Part shown: in pieces, positions 43,673-53,125 of the stretch | Layout: every line of letters starts with the position of its first letter | How positions within the stretch are numbered: position 1 is the first letter of the stretch | NCBI GenBank assembly: GCA_902826835.1 | Contig: CADEGH010000030.1 | Coordinates: 1-64,000 of the forward strand | Source: an uncultured bacterium | GTDB lineage: Bacteria; Planctomycetota; GCA-002687715 | Direction: 5' to 3' | DNA length: 64,000 nt | Program-made: the position numbers and the translations under genes | The notes under the pieces: generated by a model | The model's database searches: none | Told to the model about the DNA's origin: nothing | Seen by the model: the letters and a program-made list of their open reading frames with translations, nothing else

Positions 43673-46444
43673 ATGGGACCCGTGAACGAAACTTTGGAAA
43701 CCGAGGCCATCACGGCCCAGTTCCTGCGACGCATCCTCGATGACCGAATCGAGGGCCAACTCCGGCCGCTCGCCGACTACCTGGCGCAGTGGCCCGGCCG
43801 CGAAGATTGCCTTCGCCGTGCCTTCGCTGAACTGGAGCTGGAGTCGCCCCCGGATGCCGACCAGGACGCCTTGACCATTGGGCCGTACCGACTCCTTAAG
43901 AAGCTGGGCGCCGGTGGCCAGGGGGAGGTCCATCTCGCCCAAGACCTCCGGCTGGGACGCCAAGTGGCCATCAAGCTCCTTCGGAACTTCTCCGGGGGCC
44001 ACGAGGACCGCGAGCGGTTCCGCCGCGAAGCCCAGTACCTGGCGCCTCTGAATCACCCCGCGATCTGCCCGGTGCTCGATGTCGGCGTGCACGGAGAGGC
44101 GCCCTACCTCGTCATGAGGTTCGTCGAGGGCCAAAGCCTCGAGTCGATTCTCTCGGACGCCCAGGCACCCTCAACGGCGGATGAGATCCGCGGCGTTCTT
44201 CACCTCGTGCTCGAGCTGACTCGCGGACTCTCCGCCGCGCATGCCGCAGGAGTCGTCCACCGCGACCTGAAGCCAGCCAATATCATGGTCGAAACCCGGT
44301 CCGATGGCGGGAAACCGAGCTGGCCACTCCTCGCCGACGACCACCCCGTGCTTTTGGACTTCGGTCTCGCTGGTCACCTCGCCACGAATGACCACCGCCT
44401 GACCGAGGCCGGCGATCGTTTCGGCACCCCTCTTTACATGGCTCCCGAGCAGATCGAAGCCACGGGCGCCGGCCCCGACCCGAGGGTCGATGTCTATGCC
44501 TTGGGCGTCATTCTCTATCGCCTCGTCACTTTGGAGTTTCCGTTCGAAGCCCCGACCCAGGCTGGTCTCTATCGCGCAATCCTCGCCATGCCCCCTGGCG
44601 ACCCCGCCATCCGCAACCCCATCGTGTCTCGAGACCTCTCCACGGTCATCCTGACCGCCCTCGAAAAAGAGACTCCCCGCCGCTATGCGAGCGCGCACGC
44701 CCTTGGCGCAGATCTCGAAGCTCTGATCGAAAACCGCCCCGTCAGCGTGCGACGGCCCCGCAGTTGGGAGCGAATGTGGAGATGGTCACGTCGGCATCCG
44801 GCCCGCGCGTCGGTCGTCCTCTTGGGCATCCTGGTCGCGACATTGGTCCTTGTCCTGGGTTCGAAGTGGCAAGACCTGAGAGAAGCGAGGCAAAGAACCG
44901 CCGCGGAAGCGCTCGAGAATCGCCTGACCGATGCGTTTTTGCTCCTGGACGATCCCCCTACTCCCGACGCTCCCATCAAGGCCTTCTTAGAGATTGCCGA
45001 GGATCACCCGGACCTCCCCGATGCACTGGTCGGTCTTGCGCTCGCCCACCTCAGGGCCAAAGCCCCGCGAGAAGCCCTGGCCGCCCTCGAGAGAAGTCCA
45101 CTGCGCAACCTTCCGGAGACCCTACGCCTCGCCGCGTATCTCGCGCCTTTTGCCAATCCGGAGAGCGTGCGGGTGAGCCCAGCCGAACCTGAAGGCGAAC
45201 CGACCGCTCTCGCCGCCTATGTGGACGCGCTGCTATTGGGTTTTCGTGGTGAACACAATGATGCGAAGGCCCCGATCAAAGCCCTGGCACGAGCCCAGGA
45301 TGCAGTGCTGCTCGCTCAGAGTCCCCGCCAGATCTACCACCGTGAACTCGCCTTGGCGGCGGGGCGTGCCAAGCTCTCTGGAATCGCCAAGAGCGCAGCA
45401 GCAGCGCTGACTGCGAGGTGGCCCGACTCGTTTGCAGCCCACCTTACCGCTGGCCAGGCCATCGCGGACTTCGACGTCCATCTCGCGCTTCGGAGCTTCG
45501 AGCGTGCCATCGCGCTTCGCCCCGAATCCTACATAGCCCACAGCGATTTCGCGCGCGTGCTCTTGGGTCTCGGCCGCTACGAGGACGCCGCTTCGGCCGC
45601 GAGGAGCGCCAGCTCCATCGATCCGAGTCAGCTCACTCCCTACGAGACTCTGATCACGGCTCTCTCGGCTTTGGATCGGGACGAAGAGGCCCTGGCGATC
45701 TTGCGAACAGTCAGCCTGCACAACTCGAATCACGCTTTTTGGAACTACTTCGCCGGTCACCACCTGGCCAAACAGGGCTTGGCAAACGAGAGCCTGCCCT
45801 TCCTTCGCAAGTGTGTCGATCTCGTGCCAACGTACGCGGAGGCGTGGGGCGTCCTCTCCGGTGTGCACATCATGCTTCGCGACGCGGAGGCGGCCGAGGA
45901 AGCGGCAACCCGAGCCTTGGCACTGTCTCCTGACAATACTGATGCACTGGGAAATCTCGGCCTGTCGCATTTCTTGCGGGGAGACTTCGCCCAGGCGACG
46001 CCTCCCCTCGAAGAGGCGATTCGAATCGCACCGAACTACCATGAACACTACGTCAACCTCATCCATTGCCTGCGCGGCCAGAAGCGCTGGGCCGAGGCCG
46101 CCGCTCGCGCCGAAACCCTTCGAGGCGTCGCATTGCAGGACTTGGGGACCGAAGGGGACGCTCCCGAACTGGTCGCCGAGCTGAACACCAACGCGCGGCT
46201 CGCTCAGGTCCTCAGGGATCAACTCGGACGCCTTCGAACCGAAATCGACCTGCTCTCGGAATGGGAACGAACCGGATTCGCAACCATGGATCAGATTTCC
46301 CGCCGAGCCCGCGTACTTCTGGCCACTCGCGACGTGATTTCCGCGACCAAAGAGGAGAGGGTCGAAGATCTGCTCCCAAGCGACGAGGCTGCCGCCGTGG
46401 CGGAAGCCGTGGCCAAACTGACGAGCTGGGCGGGGCGCGAATAA
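43673..46444 (+). CDS. membrane Ser/Thr protein kinase with TPR repeats
   Basis: A 923-residue protein. A short N-terminal helical region (1-65) precedes a complete kinase domain (about 68-345): glycine loop GAGGQGEV, VAIKLL lysine, HRDLKPANIM, DFGLAGHL and GTPLYMAPEQ with DVYALGVILY. One membrane helix (VVLLGILVATLVLVLGS) lies near 378-395, followed by an external or periplasmic region of about 500 residues of TPR repeats (for example SYIAHSDFARVLLGLGRYEDAA and NTDALGNLGLSHFLRGDFAQA). Its likely role is sensing through the TPR part and phosphorylating cytoplasmic proteins. The divergent sigma factor gene is the obvious candidate partner. Confidence 0.92.
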   Translation: MGPVNETLETEAITAQFLRRILDDRIEGQLRPLADYLAQWPGREDCLRRAFAELELESPPDADQDALTIGPYRLLKKLGAGGQGEVHLAQDLRLGRQVAIKLLRNFSGGHEDRERFRREAQYLAPLNHPAICPVLDVGVHGEAPYLVMRFVEGQSLESILSDAQAPSTADEIRGVLHLVLELTRGLSAAHAAGVVHRDLKPANIMVETRSDGGKPSWPLLADDHPVLLDFGLAGHLATNDHRLTEAGDRFGTPLYMAPEQIEATGAGPDPRVDVYALGVILYRLVTLEFPFEAPTQAGLYRAILAMPPGDPAIRNPIVSRDLSTVILTALEKETPRRYASAHALGADLEALIENRPVSVRRPRSWERMWRWSRRHPARASVVLLGILVATLVLVLGSKWQDLREARQRTAAEALENRLTDAFLLLDDPPTPDAPIKAFLEIAEDHPDLPDALVGLALAHLRAKAPREALAALERSPLRNLPETLRLAAYLAPFANPESVRVSPAEPEGEPTALAAYVDALLLGFRGEHNDAKAPIKALARAQDAVLLAQSPRQIYHRELALAAGRAKLSGIAKSAAAALTARWPDSFAAHLTAGQAIADFDVHLALRSFERAIALRPESYIAHSDFARVLLGLGRYEDAASAARSASSIDPSQLTPYETLITALSALDRDEEALAILRTVSLHNSNHAFWNYFAGHHLAKQGLANESLPFLRKCVDLVPTYAEAWGVLSGVHIMLRDAEAAEEAATRALALSPDNTDALGNLGLSHFLRGDFAQATPPLEEAIRIAPNYHEHYVNLIHCLRGQKRWAEAAARAETLRGVALQDLGTEGDAPELVAELNTNARLAQVLRDQLGRLRTEIDLLSEWERTGFATMDQISRRARVLLATRDVISATKEERVEDLLPSDEAAAVAEAVAKLTSWAGRE

Positions 46445-46538
46445 GCTCCTTCCGATTATGGAAAAAGTAGCCGGGCCCGGTGAATTCCGGAGCCCGTGGG
46501 CGCCTGTACTTCTGAAACCAAATCACCAGGAATTCAGC

Positions 46539-49500
46539 ATGCGCGTCCATCTCGGAAATTGTCTCCTCATTTTCGGTCTCTTGGCGGCCATCGCCCCGGC
46601 CCAGGTACTCATCGCCCCCGGATTTGTCGTCTCCGAGGACATGATCCTCCCCGAGGAAGCCCTCCATGCGGAGGGATCTTGGGTGGGCACGGCGTGGACC
46701 AACAACCAGGTTCCCTACGTGTTCAATGCCAACGTGAGCGCGGGCAACCGCACCCTCGCGATCGCGGCCATGAACGAAGTGGACGCCCTCTGCTCCGCCG
46801 GATTCATCCCGAGGACGAGCCAGACGAACTACATCGAGTTCATCGACGCCAACGTGAACCGGTCGGCGGTCGGCATGGTGGGCGGGCGCCAATTCGTGGA
46901 GATGTTCAACTGGGGTACCAAGTACATCATCATCCACGAGCTCTTCCACGCTCTCGGTTTCGTACACGAGCACCAGCGCTCGGACCGCAACACTTTTGTC
47001 ACCATCAACTCCGCCAACTACGACGTCAGCAACGCGGTCAATTTCGACATCCACGCGAACAGCACGAACCCAACCGCCTACGACTTCCAGTCGATCATGC
47101 ACTACGGCGGGACGGCGTTCAGCACGAACGGACAGAGCACCATCACCTGCAACGCCGGGTACACCCAATTCGCCGGCCAAATGGGTAACCGGACCTTCAT
47201 GACGATCGAGGATGCGCTCGGTCTGCAGAGTCGGTACGGGTCGCCCAACGTGCCGTACGTGAACTCGGTCTCTCCTTCGACGATAGCCGCAGGATCTTCC
47301 GGCCTCTGGGTTACCCTGAGCTGCGGAAACGTGTACGCGGGGTCGCCGAATTCTCAGGGCGTTCAAGGCACGCGCGTCCGCCTGGCGGGGTTCGAGCTCG
47401 CCACCAGTTTCCAGAGTCCCACCACGCTGCAAGCGTGGATCCCCGCGACCTACTTCGCCCTGCCAGGGACGCTGAGCTTATCCCTCGTAAATCCGGCGCC
47501 GGGAGGCGGGCCTTCGGGATCCAGCGTCACCATGACCGTGGTTTGTGCGCCCGGAGCCACCACCAGCCTCGCTCCAACGACGCCGCAAGTCATTTCCAAT
47601 CCGTGCACGACCTGGTCCACGAACCCCGGTCCGGCCTGGAACGTGGTGGCGGTCTCTCCCCAGTGCGATCCCGGTGTCAACTTCTGCGCCAACGACTGGG
47701 ACATCAACGTGGGCTCACTTTCCTCGGCCTTCGGGTCGAGTTCCTGCGACTTTCTGGCGGGGCATTACTACGGTCCGCCACCACCCACGTTCACCGGAAA
47801 TTGTTTCCGCTACTCGGGCGCTGGCGACGCCGTCATGGAGCATGTCGCGGCCACGCAGCTCACGATCGGCCAGCCGACGATCTCGGGCCTGCCCGCGGGA
47901 TCGGTCGTCCGCGCATTCCAGTGGTACGGCCCAGGATCCAAACAGATCACCGTTTCCGGAGCTGCGGGCCTTTCGTGGGCAGTGATCTCCAATAACGGGT
48001 CGTGGCGCGCACGCTCGGCCGCATCGGCCTCAGGGACCACGAACTCCAACAGCGTGACCACTCCATCCCTCGTCAATGACGGTCATGTGCTGGTCGTCTT
48101 CCGTGACGGCGGCGCCGCAGGCAGCGCGCTGGATTTCACGGTCCAAGTCTGCAACCCGACAAGCGCCGTCGCCTTGACCCCCGGCCCCGCAATCTCGATC
48201 ACCAATGCCTGCCAGAGCTTCACGACCGCCCCCAGCGCCGGTCAATGGAATCTCGTCGGGGTCTCATCCTTGTCGGACTGGGACATCAACCTCGGCACCG
48301 GCGTTTCGCAGTTCGGCGGCGCGACCGGCGACTTCGTAGTTGCGAACGGCCATCTCGGCACGATTGCGCCCACGAATGGCAGCGTGGCCCGCTATTCCGG
48401 ATCTTCGGCCGCCGTCCTTCAACAGGCGTTCGCGCAGACGTTCACCGCGCCGGGGGGTGGCTCAGGGCCGACTTACGGTTTTGGCCTGGCCCAATTCGAA
48501 GTCACCACTGCCGGTGCCTACGACCTCTCCTGCTTTGCACCCGCCGGTTATTCATGGTCGCTCTTCACACCCGGCGCGAGTGCGGCCTGGCGACCCCGTA
48601 ATTCCGCCGCTCTGACGGGCGCCGCCGATGGCACCGTCAATCCCAGTCTGTTCCTGACGCCGGGCTGGTATGCCGTGGGAATCGCCCCCGACGCCGGCCC
48701 TCCCGTGTTCCTCGCCAATTTCTCGGTCTACGTCGCCCTCTCCCCCATTCAGCCTCCGGCAATCGCGAGCCTGACTCCGGACTCCGTGGAAGCGGGAATC
48801 GGCAGTCAGTTCGTCACCGTGTACGGCGCGAACTTCGTCGCCAACTCCGAAGTGCTGGTGGCGGGCCTCTCCTCCTCGACCGCCTTCATATCGGCGGACG
48901 AACTGCTCGTCTTGGTCGACGGCACCCTACTCCTCCAGTCCGGCACGCTGACCGTGCAAGTCACCAACCCGGGTAGCGGACTGCCGGATTCGAATGTCGT
49001 CGACCTAACGGTGATCAACCCGACTCCGCAACTCACGAGCCTCTTCCCCGACACCGTGGCCTCGGGTCAATTGCCCCAAAACTTTTCCGTCCTGGGCAGC
49101 GCCTTCGTGACCAACAGCGAAGTGAGAATCAACGGAGCGCCCGTCGCCACCGTCTATGTCTCCACCGCGCAGTTGGACGTCACCGTGCCGGGAGGCATGT
49201 TCTCGGTTCCGGAGACCGCGACCGTGGAGGTCATCAATCCTGCCCCGGCCGGAGGATCCTCGAGTGGTCTCCCGCTGGCGGTGGTTTGGCCGACTCCCGA
49301 GCTCTTCTCTTCCTCGCCCGCCGCGATCACCGCCGGCTCGCCCGCGCAGTTCATCTCGCTCTTCGGAGATCGGTTCACGAGCGCAAGCGAGGCGCGCTTC
49401 GAGGGCATTCCCCTGCTCACCACCTTGGTCTCGGAGACCGAGCTCTTGGTACTCGTTCCGGAGACCCTCTTGGCGGCCGCGGGCAATCCCAGTCTCACGG

Positions 49501-50240
49501 TCTTCACGCCTGCTCCGGGAGGTGGGGAGTCCACTGCGCTCGGCCTGACTCTGTCGCCTCCCTACATCGTTGGCATAATCCCCGCCTCCTTCCCACCTCT
49601 CCTGCCGACCGACCCCGATGTCGCTCTCACGATCATCGGCGCGGAGTTCTTGACCACGTCGGTGATTTACGCCAACGGCACTCCGCTCGCCACCACTTTC
49701 GTCGATGCCTCGACTCTCACCGCCAATTTGCCGGCGAGCGTGTTGCAGACTCAACGACTGGGCGGAGTCGCCATGAATGTCTCCAACGGGGACCTTGCTG
49801 TCTCGGGCACCATCCCCGTCCTCGTGGGTGCCGGCTCCAACTACGGCACCCTCCGTCGCCAGCCCCTCGCGCCCTCCCCCGGTGATCCCTACTCGATCTA
49901 CCTCGAGTACGGCTACCCGGATGCGCCCTTGACCATCATCGTGGACGCGGGCAATCCCACCCCCATCACCCCCTGGCCCGACCCCACTTCCAATTTTGTG
50001 CTCGCGGTCACCGACCTCGCCGGCTCCCCCGGCCCCTGGATTCCAATCCTGGACGGCATCGGCATCTTCGGCCCGCCCACGGGATCCACCTTCGATGTCT
50101 TCGGCGCCTTCACGATTCCCGGCCTCTCCCTCCCAAACCCCTCTCTCGGCGTCGACCTCACCGCCCAAGCCGTCTTCCTCGACCCCGCGGCCCCCCTCGG
50201 CTTCTCCCTCACCTGGGCCCGCTTCCCCGAATCGCTGTGA
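46539..50240 (+). CDS. giant secreted astacin-type protease with shared modules and TIG repeats
   Basis: From the ATG at 46539 (AGGAA upstream) the protein has 1233 residues with a signal peptide (CLLIFGLLAAIAPAQ). An M12A astacin domain covers about 35-235: the zinc motif is HELFHALGFVHE (H133, E134, H137, H143) and the Met-turn SIMHY has M187 and Y189. One TIG-like repeat (about 238-338) follows, then two copies of the same unnamed module as in the trypsin-like giant (about 341-735), further TIG repeats (about 737-1095) and the same C-terminal domain ending TWARFPESL. No propeptide of animal type is obvious. Likely a surface or extracellular protease. Confidence 0.87.
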   Translation: MRVHLGNCLLIFGLLAAIAPAQVLIAPGFVVSEDMILPEEALHAEGSWVGTAWTNNQVPYVFNANVSAGNRTLAIAAMNEVDALCSAGFIPRTSQTNYIEFIDANVNRSAVGMVGGRQFVEMFNWGTKYIIIHELFHALGFVHEHQRSDRNTFVTINSANYDVSNAVNFDIHANSTNPTAYDFQSIMHYGGTAFSTNGQSTITCNAGYTQFAGQMGNRTFMTIEDALGLQSRYGSPNVPYVNSVSPSTIAAGSSGLWVTLSCGNVYAGSPNSQGVQGTRVRLAGFELATSFQSPTTLQAWIPATYFALPGTLSLSLVNPAPGGGPSGSSVTMTVVCAPGATTSLAPTTPQVISNPCTTWSTNPGPAWNVVAVSPQCDPGVNFCANDWDINVGSLSSAFGSSSCDFLAGHYYGPPPPTFTGNCFRYSGAGDAVMEHVAATQLTIGQPTISGLPAGSVVRAFQWYGPGSKQITVSGAAGLSWAVISNNGSWRARSAASASGTTNSNSVTTPSLVNDGHVLVVFRDGGAAGSALDFTVQVCNPTSAVALTPGPAISITNACQSFTTAPSAGQWNLVGVSSLSDWDINLGTGVSQFGGATGDFVVANGHLGTIAPTNGSVARYSGSSAAVLQQAFAQTFTAPGGGSGPTYGFGLAQFEVTTAGAYDLSCFAPAGYSWSLFTPGASAAWRPRNSAALTGAADGTVNPSLFLTPGWYAVGIAPDAGPPVFLANFSVYVALSPIQPPAIASLTPDSVEAGIGSQFVTVYGANFVANSEVLVAGLSSSTAFISADELLVLVDGTLLLQSGTLTVQVTNPGSGLPDSNVVDLTVINPTPQLTSLFPDTVASGQLPQNFSVLGSAFVTNSEVRINGAPVATVYVSTAQLDVTVPGGMFSVPETATVEVINPAPAGGSSSGLPLAVVWPTPELFSSSPAAITAGSPAQFISLFGDRFTSASEARFEGIPLLTTLVSETELLVLVPETLLAAAGNPSLTVFTPAPGGGESTALGLTLSPPYIVGIIPASFPPLLPTDPDVALTIIGAEFLTTSVIYANGTPLATTFVDASTLTANLPASVLQTQRLGGVAMNVSNGDLAVSGTIPVLVGAGSNYGTLRRQPLAPSPGDPYSIYLEYGYPDAPLTIIVDAGNPTPITPWPDPTSNFVLAVTDLAGSPGPWIPILDGIGIFGPPTGSTFDVFGAFTIPGLSLPNPSLGVDLTAQAVFLDPAAPLGFSLTWARFPESL

Positions 50241-50241
50241 T

Positions 50242-50275
50242 CACGAGGAACCGGTCCTCAGCCGATCGGTTCGTG
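50242..50275. terminator. hairpin between convergent genes
   Basis: CACG-(AGG)-AACCG (50242-50253) pairs with CGGTTCGTG (50267-50275), nine base pairs with a three-base bulge, directly after the stop of the astacin-type gene. Its place between two converging genes suits a bidirectional terminator, although there is no T-run. Confidence 0.4.
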
Positions 50276-50358
50276 GCCTAGGCCGCGCCGGATCTGGTGG
50301 CGAGCTCCCTTCGAACGCGCGGCCATCCCATGCCGGCACGCCCGGCGCCCTCACCACG

Positions 50359-50784
50359 TCAGGGTTTTTCGCTGACGTCGGAGCCGTCGCCGCCGAGGGC
50401 GGCGGCGATGACGCGGTTGGCGACGGCGTCGAAGTGGCGGTGGAGCTCGTGCGAGGCAGCCTGGTACTTGGGCCACACCACGTTTTCGATCAGGGAGCGG
50501 GGCGCGTCGACCATGACCGTGGTGCGGCGCTGGCCGGAGCGGCGGTAGGGAGCAAGGCGATGTTTGCGCAAGAGCTGCACCAGGAGGGACCGCTCCCACT
50601 GGTCCGACAAACTGAAGCGATAGGGAATCTCCAGCTCAGGCGGTTTGATGGACTGGAGGCGCTCGCGCAAACCCGCGGCCGCGGCCTCGGCGGCGACCCG
50701 CTCGCCCTCGAAGGTCGTCGAGGCGGCCAGGCGTTCGACCTTGCGCAGTCGCTCGATCAACTTCGCTTCTTCGTCGGAGACCAT
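50359..50784 (-). CDS. conserved protein of unknown function
   Basis: A 141-residue cytoplasmic protein with no named family that I can assign. The N-terminal half (1-50) is a charged helix (DEEAKLIERLRKVERL) that may be coiled coil. The second half has a distinctive strand-helix pattern: EIPYRFSLSDQWERSLLVQL, RKHRLAPYRRSGQRRTTVMV and WPKYQAASHELHRHFDAV. Such compact proteins with a Tyr-Arg-rich middle occur in various bacteria and may bind RNA or DNA, but that is only a guess from charge. It starts 96 bases from the end of the second sigma factor gene. Confidence 0.7.
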   Translation of the reverse strand: MVSDEEAKLIERLRKVERLAASTTFEGERVAAEAAAAGLRERLQSIKPPELEIPYRFSLSDQWERSLLVQLLRKHRLAPYRRSGQRRTTVMVDAPRSLIENVVWPKYQAASHELHRHFDAVANRVIAAALGGDGSDVSEKP

Positions 50785-50880
50785 GCGGGCAAGTTAGTGC
50801 GGTAAGCGGGCTTGCAAAGTCGGCAAACTCCGCAGTGGGTCGAATCTCAAAAATCCTCGGAGCGTCCGGTCGACCGGACC

Positions 50881-51483
50881 TCAGGAGATCTCCCCGATAC
50901 GCCCGCGCCAATCCTTGAGCTTATGGGCGAGATTGCGGCGCGCGCGCACCAGCCGCATGTTGGCCGCGTCGCGAGAGAGGCCCAATTTTTCGGCCGCGGC
51001 GGCGATGTCCAATTCGTCGAAGTAAATCAGCCCGAGGAGCTCCCGCTCCTCTTCCCTCAGGAGGTTCATGGCCACATGGAGGGCCAACTCCTGCTCCTGG
51101 GCCTCGAATCCCGGCGGGGAAGGCGCCGCCGGGGCGACGCCACTTCCGAGTTCCTCCACCGAGCGCCGCTTCGGCGCACGAACCCGCGCTCCGAGGCGTG
51201 CCTGGAGTAGCCGCCACGCCGCCGTCCAAAGGTAGGCTCGCAGCGCACCCGGACTTTGAAACGTCGGAGCCTCCGCCACGCGGAGTAAGCCCAAGACCGC
51301 CTCTTGAGCCAGGTCTGAAGCCGCGAAGGAGCCGTCGAGGGCAGCCCCACCCCGAAATCGAAGGCGAGCTTTCAGAGTCTCGATCTCGGTGCGCAGTACG
51401 AGGTCGAGCGAGTCGATGTCTCCGGTCGCCTGCCACTTCAGCAGGTGCTCGTCAGCCAGGTGGTTGGAATGGGCCTCACTCAT
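50881..51483 (-). CDS. RNA polymerase sigma-70 family (ECF-like) protein
   Basis: From the ATG at 51483 the protein has 200 residues. Region 2 features are SFAASDLAQEAVLGLL and GALRAYLWTAAWRLLQARL. Region 4 features are LREEERELLGLIYFDEL and the helix-turn-helix IAAAAEKLGLSRDAANMRLVRARRNLA. An Ala/Pro-rich linker separates the two regions. It is of the stand-alone type without a recognisable anti-sigma partner beside it. An alternative start 14 codons upstream adds a stretch with no similarity. Targets are unknown. Confidence 0.85.
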   Translation of the reverse strand: MSEAHSNHLADEHLLKWQATGDIDSLDLVLRTEIETLKARLRFRGGAALDGSFAASDLAQEAVLGLLRVAEAPTFQSPGALRAYLWTAAWRLLQARLGARVRAPKRRSVEELGSGVAPAAPSPPGFEAQEQELALHVAMNLLREEERELLGLIYFDELDIAAAAEKLGLSRDAANMRLVRARRNLAHKLKDWRGRIGEIS

Positions 51484-51612
51484 GGCCGGTACCGCAACGA
51501 GGCAGTGGCTGCCCGGCCCAGGCATGAGTCCTGCGGCACACGGTTCGCCGAGACCGCGAGCAGGGCGGCGCCGTGAGGCAGAGGTCCCAGGATCCTCTGA
51601 TGAACCGCTCGA

Positions 51613-53124
51613 TCATGGCTCACGCGTCCTCTCGTAGATCAACTTGTGGTCGCCCACGCGGTAGAAATCGCTGATGCGGGCGACGACGTGGTAGCCGGCT
51701 CGTTCATAGAAGGCCCGCGTGGGGGCGTACTCGGGTTTGGAGGCGGTCTCGATCAGGAGTTTGCGGCCGCCCTGGGATCGGATCGCCGCTTCAGCGGCCC
51801 GCAGAAGGGCCTGGCCGACTCCGGACCCCTGAAGCGCGGGGTCGACGGCGATCCAATAGAGATCAAAGGTGCCGTCGGTGAGCGGGGTCGGACCGAAACA
51901 GGCATAGCCGACCGCCTGCCCGGCGCGCTCCGCGACCAAGAACTGATAGGTGTCTTTCCCGGCTATGCCGAGGTCGATCAACTCGAGGGCGACGTCGATC
52001 TCCTCCGCCGTGAAGGCCCCGGTTGCGGCCAGAATCCGAGCGAGGGGATCGCGATGGTGCGAAGCAATTGCGTGGAGCCCGACGGCGCTCGGAGGACGGC
52101 CGGATTTGGGCTTGCTGGTCGAAGCCGGAGCCAAGGGCAGACGCCGTGCCGCCTGGACGACCACCGCGCGCACGAGTTCCCGGTAGTCGAGCCCGTGGGC
52201 CGCGGCGGCGCTGGCGAGACCGGCCGTCGGTCCGAAGTCCGGGTTGGCATTCACTTCGAGCACATGCGGAACACCCGCCGCATCCAGACGGAAATCGACG
52301 CGCCCGTAGTCGCGCAAACCCAATGCGCGAAAGGCCCGCCTGGCGTCCCGCTCGAGGCGGGCGGAGAGCACCTTGTCGAGGTCCGAGGCTAGGCGCACCG
52401 GCGTCGCTTCGTACTCCCCGCTCGAGGGGTCCCACTTCGAGGCGTAAGTCAACAGCGCGTGCGGGCCCGGAAAATTGCGGAAGTCGATCTCGCGAATCGG
52501 CAGCGTCACGAGGGCGCCGTCGACCTCAAGGAGCGAGACATTGAATTCACGGCCCGGCAAGAATTCCTCGACCAGCGCTCCCCCGTCGTAGCGAGCGACC
52601 AACTCCAAGACCCGCCCTCGTATGGCGGCCTCGTCGGAGACCACACTCGCGCGGGAAAGGCCCTGGCTCGCGTCCTCAGAAGCGGGTTTGACGATGACGG
52701 GGAGTCGTAGGGACGAGAAGTCCTCCGCGCCGGTCCATGCCCGCACCGAAGGACTCACCCGGAGGCCCTGGGCGGCCAGGACGGCCTTGGTGTGGGCTTT
52801 GTCGCGCACGAGAGCCAGCACCTCGGCCGTCGATCCGGTGTGCTCCAACCGGAGCATGGCGAGGAGCGCGGCGACCGAGGACTCGTGGCGCGAGGCACCC
52901 CGCCAGGACTCGACTTGATTGAACACGAGGTCGGGGGCCGCCTGAGTGAGCAAGGACACGAGCTCCGCGAGATCGTGCGGTGCCCGCAAGCAAGCCGCGT
53001 GGTGTCCGAGGGCGCGCAACTCGCTCTCGATGGCGGCGGCCGTCGCGAGGACGTCTTCGACGGCGGCACGATCGGCCCCTTCGGCTGCGGCCGCATCGTC
53101 GTTCACCAACACCAAAACGCGCAT
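51613..53124 (-). CDS. ATP-grasp ligase (D-Ala-D-Ala ligase-like) fused to GNAT acetyltransferase
   Basis: From the ATG at 53124 the protein has 503 residues. The first 330 are a D-alanine-D-alanine ligase-like ATP-grasp fold: N-domain to about 105, ATP loop KPASEDASQGLS (146-157), LVEEFLPGREFNVS and metal site LEVNANPDFGP (289-299). A linker (331-355) leads to a GNAT domain (about 393-500) with YWIAVDPALQGSGVGQALL, where QGSGVG contacts acetyl-CoA. The fusion implies ligation and acetylation of linked substrates. The start lies one base after the stop of the other ATP-grasp gene. With kamA two genes upstream, an amine or carboxylate of beta-lysine is a reasonable substrate guess. Confidence 0.85.
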   Translation of the reverse strand: MRVLVLVNDDAAAAEGADRAAVEDVLATAAAIESELRALGHHAACLRAPHDLAELVSLLTQAAPDLVFNQVESWRGASRHESSVAALLAMLRLEHTGSTAEVLALVRDKAHTKAVLAAQGLRVSPSVRAWTGAEDFSSLRLPVIVKPASEDASQGLSRASVVSDEAAIRGRVLELVARYDGGALVEEFLPGREFNVSLLEVDGALVTLPIREIDFRNFPGPHALLTYASKWDPSSGEYEATPVRLASDLDKVLSARLERDARRAFRALGLRDYGRVDFRLDAAGVPHVLEVNANPDFGPTAGLASAAAAHGLDYRELVRAVVVQAARRLPLAPASTSKPKSGRPPSAVGLHAIASHHRDPLARILAATGAFTAEEIDVALELIDLGIAGKDTYQFLVAERAGQAVGYACFGPTPLTDGTFDLYWIAVDPALQGSGVGQALLRAAEAAIRSQGGRKLLIETASKPEYAPTRAFYERAGYHVVARISDFYRVGDHKLIYERTREP

Positions 53125-53125
53125 G

